This document shows positions 12,154-24,426 of a stretch of DNA of 64,000 nucleotides, in pieces. Both the position numbers and the translations under genes were made by a program. The notes beneath the pieces are model-generated. The model was not told where the DNA came from. It did no database searches and saw nothing but the letters and a program-made list of their open reading frames with translations. Position 1 is the stretch's first letter, and each line of letters begins with the position of its first letter. The DNA comes from Paramacrobiotus metropolitanus (lineage: Eukaryota > Tardigrada > Eutardigrada > Parachela > Macrobiotidae), in NCBI RefSeq assembly GCF_019649055.1, contig NW_026570244.1, forward strand, positions 992,001-1,056,000, written 5' to 3'.

Positions 12154-15100
12154 ATGCAGTCCAGCCAGTTCAGCGGAGGTGTACAGCTGGTGCACATCAA
12201 GGAGGAAGAGCGTGACCTTTCCCCCGAGAGCTTCGTCAAGTTCTCCATCGAGAACATCCTGCGCCCGGACTTCGGACGCGCCCCGCCGGGACTGCTGTCG
12301 CGCTGCAAGCCGGACCTAGAGCTAACCTTTTCTCCGCTACTGCTGACCCCGCCGCACGCCCACTCCCATCCGCCGCTGCACCCCGCATCCCGCAAATTCA
12401 GTCCCTACTACAGCCACAGCACGGCGCAATTCCTTAACAACCCCGGCCGCCATCGGCCGCGCCGCACCGCCACGCCGCCGACGGACGCCGTGTACAGCAA
12501 CTTCGGCTGGGATCGGCATAATAAATCGCGCAGCAACGAGTACACCATTAAAGCGGATGATGAGCAGGAGCGGCACGGGGAGGCCGCGCATCCCGAGAGC
12601 GGCGGAAAGGGCACGCACGTCAAGGCCGCGGCCGACTCGCGTTCCTCCCCGTCGACGGGCTCGCCGTCGTCGGTGGGCGGCAACGGCGCCAACCAGGACT
12701 GGCCGGCCTGGGTCTTCTGCACGCGCTACTCCGATCGCCCCTCCAGCGGTGAGTCACTGAGTGACGCAAATTTAATCAGTTCGAGTGACTGGTACTTTAT
12801 CGCATAGGCAAACGACAATTATATGCTAATTTTTCGACCGAAACGGAAATGTTTTGGAATACGGTGGAAGATGTACTCGAACGTACTATGTTGTATGAAC
12901 TACGTATATAACATTTAAGAGCCGGACTTTTGAAATAAGTTATGTCAAAATTCCGGCGATCTCTAGAAATTAATCTAGCACGACCTTGTCGTTTCTGGAT
13001 AAAAAAGCGTCAGTTGTAAAGCAGTTTAGGCGAGAGCATTAATTAGTGGAAATGCCGACAGTAATTAGCCGTCTTAACTTAATGAGCCCGCGGCAGTGAT
13101 TGCGCCGACGCGTGCAAGAACAGTGCAGCGGTAATCGCCGACGGACGGAACTGATTTCACTTAACTTTATTATTATCAATTACAAGGCGGTAAAATATGC
13201 TCTCATAAAGTAGCACACTGCCAGAATTGCGCGTTGGCTGGTTTGTTAACCAGCAGCTTGCTTCTGAGTCTGGCAACTTTGTAAGCGGGCGTTAATTAAA
13301 AACGTCTGGTTTTAGCGGTAGGATGGGAATATTTTCCATTGGAGCAGTGACCAGTTTTACTTAATAAAAACAACTGCGCTATGACCGCAATCAGCGTTGG
13401 ATTACATACCTGGTAGCTTATAATATTATAATTATTGGCTGGTCTTGGCGTCTGTGTAAAAAGCGGGAAAACAGTGGCGCTGTTTCGTTAGTTGGTTAAT
13501 TAGGTGTATTGCATTGATGAGGCAGTAATTGATTGATAGTATTGGCTGCGGCAGTGGTTGTATGATTGTCTGAGCGTGATTACTTATGGTGTTGTGAGAA
13601 CAAGTCAATTAGCGCGACGCACTGATTATACTGTGCCGGCCAGTGAGTCTGGTGTGGCCAGCAAGCGGCGCTTTTGAACTGGACACTGCCGCTTACATTA
13701 ACAGCAGGCACAGTGCAAGCGGCCGGCCGCTTAATAGAATAAAGCGTGGATTCGGTTTCAGGCTGCCTGGTTTAGAGATGAAGCTGCAATGGGCGGTCAT
13801 GCTTCAGTTAGCAGCGAGAAATGGAGCGGCTGCTGGTTGCCAGCACAGTAGCGTTGCTTAGCCTGAATATGAGTGTAACGCAATGGGGTCGCTTAATTGA
13901 ATCCAGTTGTAACAATTAGACACTGTGTTCATTTGCTGCTCCTTCGCCGTCTTCGCGCAAATGCCTGCCGACGCCGACAACGTTAACGAAACCGGCAGAC
14001 ATTCGAGCCGTTGGTTATTTTTGCACGCAGATTAATTCTCCTGAGTTGCAGCAGGCATGCCTGTTTTTCCATCGAGTTAGCTAGATCAATCAGCCACTCC
14101 CTCGCAGCTTCATCACTCGTCTTTCTTCCACTGCAACATCATTATTCTGGCATTAATATAAGATATCAGAGCGTGAAAGCCGTTAGCTTTGTCTTATTAA
14201 TCCTGCCGCCCAAACGGCATTTATATTAATTTTTTATGCATTTTTTCTAAAATGGTAGGAGTAAAACGAACTAAATAATTTGGAAATCAAGTAAATAACG
14301 TTAGCATTTACCGGCATCTGGAATATCTTGCAAATTTGCAGTGATCTGCGTGAAATACATAACTGTGCGTTGAGTAACAGCCGGTAAAAACACATTAAAC
14401 TTTGATGTAATGTTTAATACATTATGTTGACTGTATGTTCTTGTACACGTAGAGGCAGTTGCACCTGAAAGGGTTTTGTTTTTATATGGATGGGCGTATA
14501 TATACGCGCAATAAGGTATTAATGTGACGGTGTTATTGCGGGTTGTGATTGGCAATCAAAGGATGATTAAGAGCCGTAAGTGGATTTGATCGTCGCACCA
14601 TTAAAGATGTATACCTGCCTAAGCGCTGCATCATGCCGGCAACGGTCGGGTTAATATTGCATTTATTGCCAGCGAATCGAATGATCGAATCGATGCCCCC
14701 GGTCAACAATCAGCATCCAATCAAACCGGCGTGCCAAATTAATTTCCACTCGATTATATTATCCCGCCGCGAAGAACTGCACTTTCAGTACACGTGTACC
14801 GTGTAATACGCTGTGCAGCGGAGCGGACATATAAAGTATATATACCTGAACGGTGCCGGCGGCTCCCGTGTATAAACTACTGATTGTAAACAATGTCGTT
14901 AAACGTCGCCGCTTAAATACTTAATTAACTCCCGACCTGACACGGCCGCTATAGATATACACACAATCGGCATTTTAATCATGCACTGAACAAGCTGCTG
15001 ACAATAATTACTAATTAAATCGGCCTGACTCCGGTTGTCACTAACGTTGCTCTACATCGTTCCTAATCCAACTCAAATCAACCGAACACTTATTAATCGC

Positions 15101-17129
15101 CACACGCACACATCGCTCGGCCACCGCGGAATGCGTGTTCTGCACAGGAAATTAAACTGCGGAATGTGATTTGTGCGGATTAGAGCCGAGCAAGAGGCAA
15201 TTTTCAGTCTGCGTGCACGCGGTACCGGCAACATGGGAGAAGATCCTCGGAAAGAGAATTACCCAACGGAGCGCTGTTATGGCATTACGCGGACGTGTAA
15301 TGGGTTTTGACACGGCGGTCAGCGGCAGAGATGAATTTTCCGCTCGGTTACCGGCACAATGTTTCTGCCGATTACACGGATATTACCGCTGTAATACCGG
15401 CGGAATTGAATACCGCGCATGCGCGCCGCGCGATAAGCCGCCTGATCTGCTGGTAACTGTCAATTGTACGGATGAGAGCCGGTCAAGTAGCCAATGGGAT
15501 TAGCACGCGATATCCATGCGATCCCGGCTGCGGCGCCGCGATACATGCATACGATGGAACACCAAGTAATATAAGAAGTATCAGTTGTCTTTGCTGCCGG
15601 GATCATGTCGCAAGCTCTCGGCTGATTGCGCCAGGAAGGGCAGAAATGCAGTTGATAATGTGCGGCAAGAGTAGCAGCGGGGGCGGCGCAGATAGAGTAA
15701 ATAAGGCAATTATCGCAGCGTGATCGCCCCGATAAATGCTCGATTGCCACTCGGCAGTGGCCGTCCAAAGCGGCCGGCTCAAATTAAACTGTTGCCCATT
15801 AAAGAGGAGCATGATTGCTTGATGAGCCGTGATTGCATGAATGTGCGCTGTGCATCACGCTTAATTTCACCTGAATTCGATCAACCACCGCCGTCTAGCA
15901 CACTGCCACAGACTGAGGCGCACCGCTCGCTAGTAGTAGCCGGGATCCATCCACGCACTCCCACCGCACATGCATCCGGGTCTCTAGACCCGGCATGTTA
16001 ACAACAACACCCAATTATCCTGGTCAACTTCCTAAAGGTCATCCATATACAGACTCTACTGCTTACAGCTATATACCAAAACGGCATAGCACTATATATG
16101 GGTGACCTTTACAAGTGTATATAATTGTATACGTACGTATATATATGTGTAAATATATACATATACATAGACGCATGACCTTTGCATGCGTGTATATATA
16201 CGTACAGTAAACACCTATATAAGCAATTTAAGAATGCAGTACTATGAATATGTATTTATGCCATGATATTATTGAGTTGTCACTCTTTACCTAATTAAGT
16301 GCATCATTCGTTTATGCATGCGATACAGTAAGGAATATTACGAATATCATAGGTACTGTATATGGAGCAACGGGCCGGTTAATTATGTAATTACGTGATT
16401 GTTATGATGCGTAATTGAATAGTTGTGTGGTTGACAGGACCGCGGGCGCGGCGCTGCAAACGGCGCGAGCGGAAGCCGGAGGAGAAGCGGCCGCGAACGG
16501 CCTTCACGCAGGAGCAGCTGGAGCGACTGAAGCGGGAATTCCAGGAGAACCGCTACCTCAACGAGAAGCGCCGGCAGGAGCTGGCCAAGAGTCTGCAGCT
16601 CAACGAGTCGCAGATCAAAATCTGGGTATGTACAAGTAAACCGGTTACTACGGTACACAACACACTCTGATCTCCGCACTTGCTGTTAGTAGAAACGTGT
16701 TAAACAAGGAAAGGTCAAATACGCTAGTCTTAAGTCTAGCTGGGAGCGGAATGCGCTGCCCCGCTGGTTCGACTGTAAAACAGCGGGTCAATTAGTATTG
16801 TTACAAGTTGGCATTATAGCGCTGATGATGATGACTGGTGGTCCTGGCGCATTCTGACCGCTGCTGTAATTTCTGTCGTCCAGTTTCAGAACAAGCGGGC
16901 CAAACTGAAGAAGGCCAGCGGCGCGCGCAACCCGCTGCAGTTGTCGCTGTTGGCGCAGGGCCTCTACCAGCACAACGCCAACACCGACACCGACCTGGAC
17001 CCCACCGGCAGCGTCCCGGTCGCCCACAGTCGCGGCTCGCAATCCCGGTCGCCCTCGCCGGCCAACAGCAGCGGCAGCGGCGCGTCGGCATCCTCCGAGC
17101 ACCGGCCCTTCCCCCGCGGCATTCCCTGA
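12154..17129 (+). CDS. en: Homeobox transcription factor Engrailed
   Basis: Three exons: 12154-12748, 16438-16625 and 16884-17129, joining to 342 residues (splice phases 1 and 0). EH1, the Groucho co-repressor motif, is at residues 30-41 ([12 protein letters not shown]). EH2, the Extradenticle-contacting block, is at about 183-199 ([17 protein letters not shown]). The homeodomain spans about 214-273, beginning EKRPRTAF and containing IKIWFQNKRAK. The Engrailed-type C-terminal extension follows ([13 protein letters not shown]). Together these are diagnostic of Engrailed, a repressor used in segment and neural patterning. The middle of exon 1 is low-complexity and His/Pro/Ser-rich. Intron 1 (3.7 kb) separates EH2 from the homeodomain; intron 2 (258 bases) splits it exactly between Trp48 and Phe49. 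The ATG at 12154 is chosen as the first in-frame Met before EH1. A polyadenylation signal AATAAA lies at 17347. Confidence 0.96.
12749..16437 (+). other. engrailed intron 1, probable regulatory intron
   Basis: 3.69 kb, far longer than any other intron here. It starts GTGAGT and ends TTGACAG. It holds many TAATTA/TTAATTAA cores and, at 16034, 16103 and 16176, three AAAGGTCA half-sites (one direct, two inverted) in 150 bases, followed by (TATA)-rich DNA. No coding frame of substance. An enhancer role is inference. Confidence 0.5.
16758..16787. other. Hairpin in engrailed intron 2
   Basis: CCCGCTG and CAGCGGG form a seven-pair stem with a loop of about 14 bases. The loop includes GGTTCGA, but no tRNA can be folded around it. 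Confidence 0.4.
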
Positions 17130-17346
17130 TCAGCCGGCTCCCTCGCTGATGCAAGATCGGCGTCAGCGTCGCGGCCGATAAAGGCGAAAATCAATATACT
17201 CGTCTCGCTGCTTAATTACTCCTCGCTACTGTACCAAAACGAATGTACTTACAGATATTTATGTATCGTTTATTACGATATATGCATTGTCGTTAAAACG
17301 CGGCTGGTCAGTGTGTATCTCTTACTTTTACCCTGCACCCAACGCC

Positions 17347-17352
17347 AATAAA
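17347..17352 (+). terminator. Polyadenylation signal of engrailed
   Basis: AATAAA about 218 bases after the engrailed stop codon, on the coding strand. Confidence 0.55.
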
Positions 17353-17749
17353 GGCCCAGTAATTCACTGCTTGCGAAAGTTATAAATTAAATAATATATA
17401 TAATATTCAATCATATTAAACTAATTCTTGTGAAAATATTAAAATTGGTAGAGCATTAAAGTATTGCAGATTAACTATGAAAGCGTTAACGAATAACTGC
17501 AAAGAAAACAGTGACTGACATGCACTGCGACTAACATACCTGTTTCTGCGTGCAATGTATCGTAAGAAAATGAAGAAACGCCTGTTGCTGTCCTGTGCTG
17601 CAGTCCACGGACGTATCTATGCATGCGTGAATATTTGTATTATATGACACTAATAAATCGTATGACATACCCTAGGTTTTGGACGTACGATACATTGCAC
17701 TGACAATGACAAGTATAATAACTGTGTAAATTTAATCGCATTATGTACC

Positions 17750-17815
17750 TTGGCGAGCTTCGCTCAATAAAAAACACTCAAATAAAGAATTTGTCCCAGT
17801 TAACATGAGAATAAT
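17750..17815 (-). mobile_element. 5'-truncated retrotransposon 3' end
   Basis: On the minus strand this reads CATGTTAACTGGGACAAATT, then a TGA stop and TTGAGCGAAGCTCGCC. It matches the last codons (HVNWDKFFI, stop) and 3' tail of the element ending near 1320. Only about 65 bases remain, as expected for a severely 5'-truncated LINE insertion. Confidence 0.7.
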
Positions 17816-18695
17816 AATGAGTTTAATGATATATGGTACTCGTACCATTTATACAGTACTCGTACATGTACTGAATATTTACCGGCATTTGTTAGATTTC
17901 TCGTGTGAATTTTGCTTGCAGCGGTAGCAAAGTTAGATGTTGTAATGCAGTGTAATTAATATACACGCTCTGCTCAGTTTTGAATGCGGAGGAGCTGTGA
18001 CTCATAAAAATTCAAATAAATAAGAATAAAACTGTAAGTTGTACAAACAAAATTTCTCCGGCCAGTGGCCAGTAGATTAATGCCACCCAGGCTGTCGTTT
18101 AGCTATGTCACTGGCACGGGAATAGAAGGATAATAGCGATAGGGCAATTAGCGGCACAAAATGCCGAAGACGGATGAATTTCACTGGTGCGGGGAAGACA
18201 GATCAGAACAGCTAGGAAATCGGTAGATTTGCCAAATGCGCGCTTATACCGTTACGGTGCGCGTGTGGCGTTGTTTGTGGCCCAATGGACACGAGAATGT
18301 CGGGAGAAGCAACAGCAGTTGTAGTGAACGGTGGATAACTGATAGTGTGTGAACAGCAGCGGAGCGCGCGACACCTGATTAACCTGGATAGTATTAGTGG
18401 ATACTGGATACCATGCATACCAGTCTCACAATGGGCCGGGGTGAACTCGACGTGCACATAAGATACTGGAATAACTACTTTGTATATAACATCCACTCAC
18501 TGTCCTCGGATCATTACTAATAATAAAGGTCACCCTTCGCTCATACCCCACGTGCACCATTTTGAATTTGAATAAACTATGGACAGAACCTGCTAATGGA
18601 AAAAATCACTGTAAGCAGGCTGATTTATATCGCTGCGTTAGTACGGTTAGTGTACGGTGCGGCGGTGGCGCGATTGCCAAGGCTTAGAAAACATA
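17816..18695. other. Intergenic between engrailed and the P450
   Basis: No exon seen. It contains one AAAGGTCAC at 18525. Confidence 0.5.
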
Positions 18696-18701
18696 TTTAT
18701 T
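18696..18701 (-). terminator. Polyadenylation signal of the P450 gene
   Basis: TTTATT on the plus strand (AATAAA on the coding strand), 70 bases after the stop codon. Confidence 0.5.
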
Positions 18702-18770
18702 ATTCTATCAAAAACTAGCGAATTCTTGAATGCCAGTTCGGTACGGCCCACTGCACGTCGATCCCTGCAA

Positions 18771-20699
18771 TCAGCGCTCCTCAAGGATGATTTCGTAGGG
18801 ATCGGGGTACATGACGATGCCGTCGTTCTCGTTGAGGGAGGGCAACTCGCCGGCCGCGGGCGGGTGGATGGAGAAGTTGAGCATGATGTTGGCGAAGAAG
18901 AGGAAGAGCTCCTTGCGCGCCAACTGCTCCCCGATGCAGGAGCGCCGGCCCGCCGAGAAGGGCACGAACTGCTCCGGGACGGTCAACCGGCCGTCCGCCC
19001 CGAGGAAGCGCTCGGGCAGGAAGCGCTCCGGCTCGGGGAAGAGCGCCGGGTCGTGGTGGATGGAGAACAGGTGCAGCATCACCTGCGTCCCTATTTAATT
19101 CAATGCCGGGTTAGTGCCGGAGACTTAAAGGTCACCGGAAGTAGCTGTTTACCTTGGGGGATGGTGTAGTCGCCCAGTTTGGTGGTCTGCGTGCACATGT
19201 GCGGCACGGCGAAGGGGATGAGCGGGTACTTGCGCAGCGTCTCCAAGATGACCGCCTCCGTGTACACCAGCGCGTCGCGCTGCTCCAGCGTCACCTGCTG
19301 ACCGGAAGTGGACGAACGGGACCCCAGAACGCGGTCCATTTCCTCGTGGATCTTGGTCTGTACGTCCGGGTTGTGCAACAGCATCAGGAAGATCCTAATT
19401 TAAAAGGGAAAAGAAAGGTCACAGCATTGACTAACCGTGGGAAAGTCTTCCGCCTGCATTTTTACCACTGGAAAGCCGTCGTCGTCGTCTCGAAGCCACC
19501 GATAAAGAGATCCATCAGCACTTTGGGCAGCCTCTCCGCTCGGAAGACGGCCTTATCACCGGCCTTGGACGCTTCGTCGGCCGCCTTGTCGAACCAGTCG
19601 TCGACGAAGTCGCGCGGCATTCCCGGCTGGTGCCGTTCGACGTGCTCCTCGACGATGGATTTCAGGAAGGCGAACGTGCGTCGGAAGGTGTTGTATGCCG
19701 TCTTGAGCCTGCGACTGACAAAGAGGCGCAAGAGAGGGAAGGCTCGCGCCTGCTGGGAGATCATGACCTTTTTGATGGCCTCCGTCAGGTCGTCGCTGAG
19801 CGCGTGGAAATCGGTGTCGCCCTGCTGGAAGTTGTTGCCCATCAGCACCGAGCTGATCACGTTGGCGGAGGCGTTGGCCAGCGTGTTGCGGGGGTTGAAG
19901 GGGCGGGACGACTGCCCCTCGGAGGGGGCGGGGCAGTGCCGGCGGAAGGCGGTGATCAGTTCGTCGGCCTCGTGGAGAATCGTCTCCTGCATGCTGGACT
20001 TGCCGAAGCCGAAACTGCGCAGACTGATCAGCGTGATCTTGCGGATCTCCCGCTCTTCCTCACTGACGCCGCTGGCCACGATACCTACAGAAATCCGGAG
20101 AAGATATGTTACACAGCAACACATACTAACCGGCATTCAGCGCTTCTGCGTTGCTGTGTCGACCGCGCCGCAAGGTGCGTAACGTACCAGGCTCGCCAGC
20201 AATAACGTCCAAACTCCTCATTTCCGGCGGACGTCCGGCAAACTCCCAGGCGTGGTTGATCACGGCCTCTCGGAAGTATTCATAGGATGTAATCCACACG
20301 GACTTCCTATGAGTATCCATGCTTAGTTCAAATTCTGCATTAAGACATGTAGTCGCTATGGCAACCGCCCACAGAGTGTACTGCCTAAAACATGCTTTTG
20401 CGCTCTCATTACGCTACCAGCCAACAGTAGGGCTGCCGTCTGCGCAGTGCGTACCTGGGTCCGAGTTGGAGAGTGATGCAGCCGCCCAGTTGGCTGCCGG
20501 CCGCCTGGATGAGGCGGTGGCGTTGGCGGCTGAGCATGAGCGTCAGATTGCCGAGCAGCGGCCAGCCCGGTGGCTGCGGCGGTAGCGCTCCGCCCGCGGG
20601 CGGCCGCCGTGGCGCCGAGCTGCTCCAGCGCTGCAGGAAGTACAGCACCGCCGCCAGGAGGGCCGCGCTCCCCACCAACACACCAACCGTTGTCAACAT
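18771..20699 (-). CDS. Cytochrome P450, CYP2-clan-like microsomal monooxygenase
   Basis: Five exons: 20699-20455, 20306-20188, 20084-19466, 19394-19153 and 19090-18771, joining in frame to 514 residues, the normal size for a microsomal P450. The order of landmarks is complete: an N-terminal membrane anchor (about residues 5-25), a proline-rich hinge with PPGWPLLGNL, LQLGPRKSVW, the I-helix oxygen-binding motif GGFETTTT (about 317-324), the K-helix ETLR (379-382), the PERF region (EPERFLPERF) and the haem loop FSAGRRSCIG with ligand Cys460. P450s use NADPH-cytochrome P450 reductase to oxidise lipophilic substrates at the ER membrane. The GPR and FSAGRRSCIG signatures suggest the CYP2 clan; the substrate cannot be told. 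It is divergent from the secreted protein gene at 22268. All introns are 62-148 bases. Confidence 0.95.
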
Positions 20700-22267
20700 G
20701 GCTGCGAAAACGACCTCTGTTTGAAGTTATTCGCGTATATTTCCTCTCCCTCTTAAGAAAACCACCAAACGTTCTATCCCGGGCGCTGTGACTCTTACTG
20801 TATCAATCTACGGAAGCGAGACTGTGCTGCGCATGCGCATGCTGTGGCTGTAAAATGTTGGTTTGGCAGGCAGATTATCGGTATGGAGTCTATGGACTAT
20901 AACCGGTCCGATTGCAGTTGTTTTATTACAGTATTAGTGACAGCGACTATGTACTCGTACATAATCTGTACAACTGTGCTTTTGATACGTCTGGTGAAAG
21001 TCTGCTGACATTCGCACCGGCAGGCATAAACAACAAGTATGTATGTACTCGCACAGTTCTGCATAGAGCACGTGCGGCTCGTGTTTGTGTACGTGTACCC
21101 AATTGCAAATACGGCCACGAACAGGCAATTTATTGTAAAGTACATTGGTTTTTAATAAAAAGGGAGTTAATACAGAGTACACTGGTGACTGACCTTGAAA
21201 ATTAATATTAACTAAATGATGTGTACGCGTATCCACCCACGTGCACAGTCATACACACCGCGCTATCGACTGTGGGTGTATACAACGTTATAATTATGAA
21301 GTCCACAAGTATAATATCAAGTATGACCATAACATCCCTAATTAAAAATGGTAAATCAGCATTTCTACCGGTTGTTTGAACCAGATAGCACGCGTAGCAA
21401 CCTGCCGTTATAACATTGACGAGTAAGGCATATCATGAATCGTTGGTGTGTAAACTGCACTGATAGCGCAGGTCCGTCCGATATGGTACAGTGGTCTAGC
21501 CAAGAAACCTTTCGAATTCTGTCATTGCAGATTAGATACGCCGGCGATGCAGCGTCGTGTTATGCTCAATACGAGTAATTCCCGTTGTTTGATGAGTGCG
21601 TGCGCATTGTACCTGTGCGGCATATGTAGCGGTTGTATCTGTACCGCGGCGGTACGGAGCCGGCTGGCGCTCGCTCTCTCGTCCGCCGCGCACACCGCCC
21701 GTACGAATCCGGCAACGCGGCGCTGAGTGCCGCTTCCGGTCAGCGCCGACTGCTGGTGAGGATCGCGCTACGCACACGCCGCGTCCGGTGCATGTGTTGT
21801 TGTTGGCGCAGATGCAGTAGAGAGACAACACCGGCTAATTGTCGGCGATTAATTACCATCAAGACATCGTTTGGCACGCCGTTCTACGTAGCACACTGCC
21901 GCTATTCCTTTACATCTGAACAAACAACAGACTGGACAGCGTGATTAACAGCAAAGCCAGTAACACTAAGCGGACAGTCTGAACGTATATAAACTGCCGA
22001 CGTCGAAGATGGTCACCTGCTTCATGCTCGTAATTCCTTCAGTTAGGTATTAAGTATCGCTACAACGCATGGGTCCCGGTCTTAACAGACACCCGTAACA
22101 GTTCTTGCCGTTAATCACTACGAGCAGCAACAGACGTGATTTGCACAGCGTAACCGGCCAGAAATTCACTTTCTACACTATAACTTTTATGCAATTATTA
22201 CAACGATGTGACGATTGATTGTTGAGGGTCGACTGGTGACCTTTCCACTATAGCCCATATATACGCG
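20700..22267. other. Intergenic between divergent genes
   Basis: About 1.57 kb between the P450 start and the orphan secreted gene, which would contain both promoters. A GTGACCTTT lies at 22236-22244, 23 bases before the plus-strand ATG, followed by CATATATAC. No other feature seen. Confidence 0.4.
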
Positions 22268-23792
22268 ATGGCCTCGCGCCTGACGTCCATCATTCGTGGC
22301 GAGCGGAGCTTTCTCCTGCATGTCTATTTAATTACGCTCTGCGCTGCAGTGACCGTCAATGTGGTTCAGGGATTCTCCCTTCCGGTGCTGAGTCTGCCGT
22401 CAGCGGCGAGCCGTGCCCACACCGTAAGTTGTCTATAATTATGTAATTAATATCAGTACTGAAACGGCATTCATGCGGCTGAATACGACTAATTTCCGGT
22501 CACTTTGTCAGGTCAACCGGCAGGTCATCGTCCAGCCGTTATCCATAAACAGCGTGGATGTCCAACCAGAAGTCGCCCCGCACACGGCCGCCATTAATGC
22601 GTCCAACAGCGCGGCGGCCCTCTCGACATCTGCGCTGAAACTGCTCAACATCGAGCAGTCGGCCTGGTTGCGCATGCACCCACTGCAGCGCGCCCTGGCC
22701 ATCGGCATCCCCTCCGCGCTCTTCATCAGCCGCGGCGCCGCCACCGCCGACACCGCCAACGTCGCCCCGCCCACCGGCTTCCAGATGGACGGAGCGGCGG
22801 CAGCGCATCCCGTCGTTATGCAGTCGCGCGCCGGCCACCAGCCGCTCAACTTCCCGCCGCCGCCCCGGGCGGCAGGAGAAGTGGAAAGTCCCCCGGTCCT
22901 GACGGAGGCGCTGCTGCATAATCTCGAGCGCCACCTGGACGGGGATGCGCCGGCGGTTGCTCCTGCCGCGGTTCCCAGTTCGTCGCCTATCGGACCGGTC
23001 AACAACCGTCCGGCTTTCAATGCCGGCAACACAGCTGATCCAATGAGTGCGTAATAATATTAAATAAAGCATTCATACTTGATAAAGTTTTATTTTTTTT
23101 GCAGATGCGGCTGTCTTACCACGTAAGTTCTTGTAAAGGTCACGCCGGTTACACAGGAAATTTTGATACTCAATTTTTCAGTGATTTATTATCTGCTAAA
23201 CGGGATGAACCCGATGCGATTCAACCAGCCGTACGGAGCGAGCGGAGCGGGGCAGTTTAGCGAGGAAATCGGTTTCCGCAGCCGGCGCAGCGCCGCTCCC
23301 ACGCCCTCCATCCACGAGGCGCTGCGCGAGGCTCTCAATACAACCCAGCGTTTCAACAGCAGCGCCGCACGGACCAACCAGACCAGCGGAGAATCGACGG
23401 CCGGCGGGTGGGAGCAAGCAGAACTGCTGGCCGACATGCAGCGGCTGGGCGTGACCTTTCCCGGCGCCCCCCGCCAGCTGGTCCTGCCCTCCCACCTCGT
23501 CAGCGCCCTGGAGCGGATGCGCCAGGCCGACGTCACACCGGAAGTGGGTGATCCGCGGGCCGCCGCCCCGACGGCGGTGGAGCCCAGCGTCCTGGAGGGA
23601 TTCCTGCGCAAGGGCGTCGAGATTGACGCGAAAGCCGGCTTCGAACCGGCGCCGGGCCTGCTGCCGCCGACCAGCACGCCGCTCCCGGTCAGTACCGCCG
23701 CGGTCACCGGCAAACCGGCGACGGATAAGGACATGTTCTGCACCTGCATCCCCATGCCCAAACAGACCACGACGGTGCCGGTGTTTTCTTAA
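22268..23792 (+). CDS. Orphan secreted Ala/Pro-rich protein
   Basis: Four exons are inferred: 22268-22423, 22512-23046, 23105-23122 (18 bases) and 23182-23792, giving about 439 residues. Phases agree at all junctions (0, 1, 1) and the microexon is flanked by GCAG and GTAAGT. Residues 1-36 form a signal peptide (hydrophobic core LLHVYLITLCAAVTVNVV). The mature part is rich in Ala, Pro, Thr and Ser with few Cys, lacks membrane helices and repeats, and ends near CTCIPMPKQ. I recognise no domain. The start is the only in-frame Met before the signal core. An AATAAA at 23886 may be the polyadenylation signal. It is probably a lineage-specific extracellular protein. The weakest point is the exon 2 donor (GTGCGT). 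Confidence 0.6.
23105..23122 (+). other. 18-base microexon of the orphan secreted gene
   Basis: Bounded by TTTTTTGCAG and GTAAGT. It contributes six codons' worth of sequence and keeps the frame between exons with matching phase 1. Skipping it would also keep the frame. Confidence 0.55.
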
Positions 23793-24426
23793 AAAATCCT
23801 CTGTTGCCGTGTTTTATTTATGTAGTTTACTGCTTTAACTGTGTCCTGCTTGTACAGCGCTGAACACGTGCGTGGTGAACGTGTAAATAAACACGTAACT
23901 GTGCTATATTTCTCCATTTCCGGTTGGCAAGCCATTATACACCGGAAACGCGAAATATTTTTTCTAATGTTTTTCTGTTTTCTTGCCGCTGGGTTTTGTC
24001 GAACGGATGGAGGCTGCCGCTTTGTTACTCAACCATTGTCGGCGCAGCATAAGCGTTGACTCACTCGGTACGTCGACAAAAAATAACTATGACTCACTGA
24101 TAAAAACCGGGCCAAAATTCTCCTTAATTAGCGCAAAAACAACAACAAGCCGACAAAAAACAGCTGCAGATAGATACATAATCACTGCTCGTGCAGAAAC
24201 CTATCTCGCCGTTTCCGTGAATTTGCCGGGTGAAAGGTGTGATTAATACACGAGCCGGAGGCGTTTACATTCACTACATTATATGGCTTGCGTTAAAAAG
24301 GCTGCAGAAACGCTTCCGCTGTGCCAAGCGATATACAGTTTGCTTTTGGTTGCACGGAAACCAAAATATTTTTCTTGGTATTTTCGAATTTTTTTCCTTT
24401 GGCCGGTTAAAGATAAAAGCTTGAGA

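Noticed and set aside
15171-16001. Several frames of 70-110 codons in engrailed intron 1
   Set aside because: Short, on both strands, no recognisable motif; treated as intronic.
16758-16787. GGTTCGA inside an engrailed intron as a tRNA B-box
   Set aside because: It sits in the loop of a simple hairpin and no cloverleaf can be drawn.
19154-20182. 342-codon open frame on the plus strand, and others at 18657-19169
   Set aside because: They lie antisense to the P450 exons, which carry every P450 signature. GC-rich codons leave the opposite strand open by chance.
22473-22511. Extension of exon 2 of the secreted gene upstream to the Met at 22473
   Set aside because: A CTTTGTCAG acceptor at 22511 joins in phase to the signal-peptide exon, which explains the protein better.
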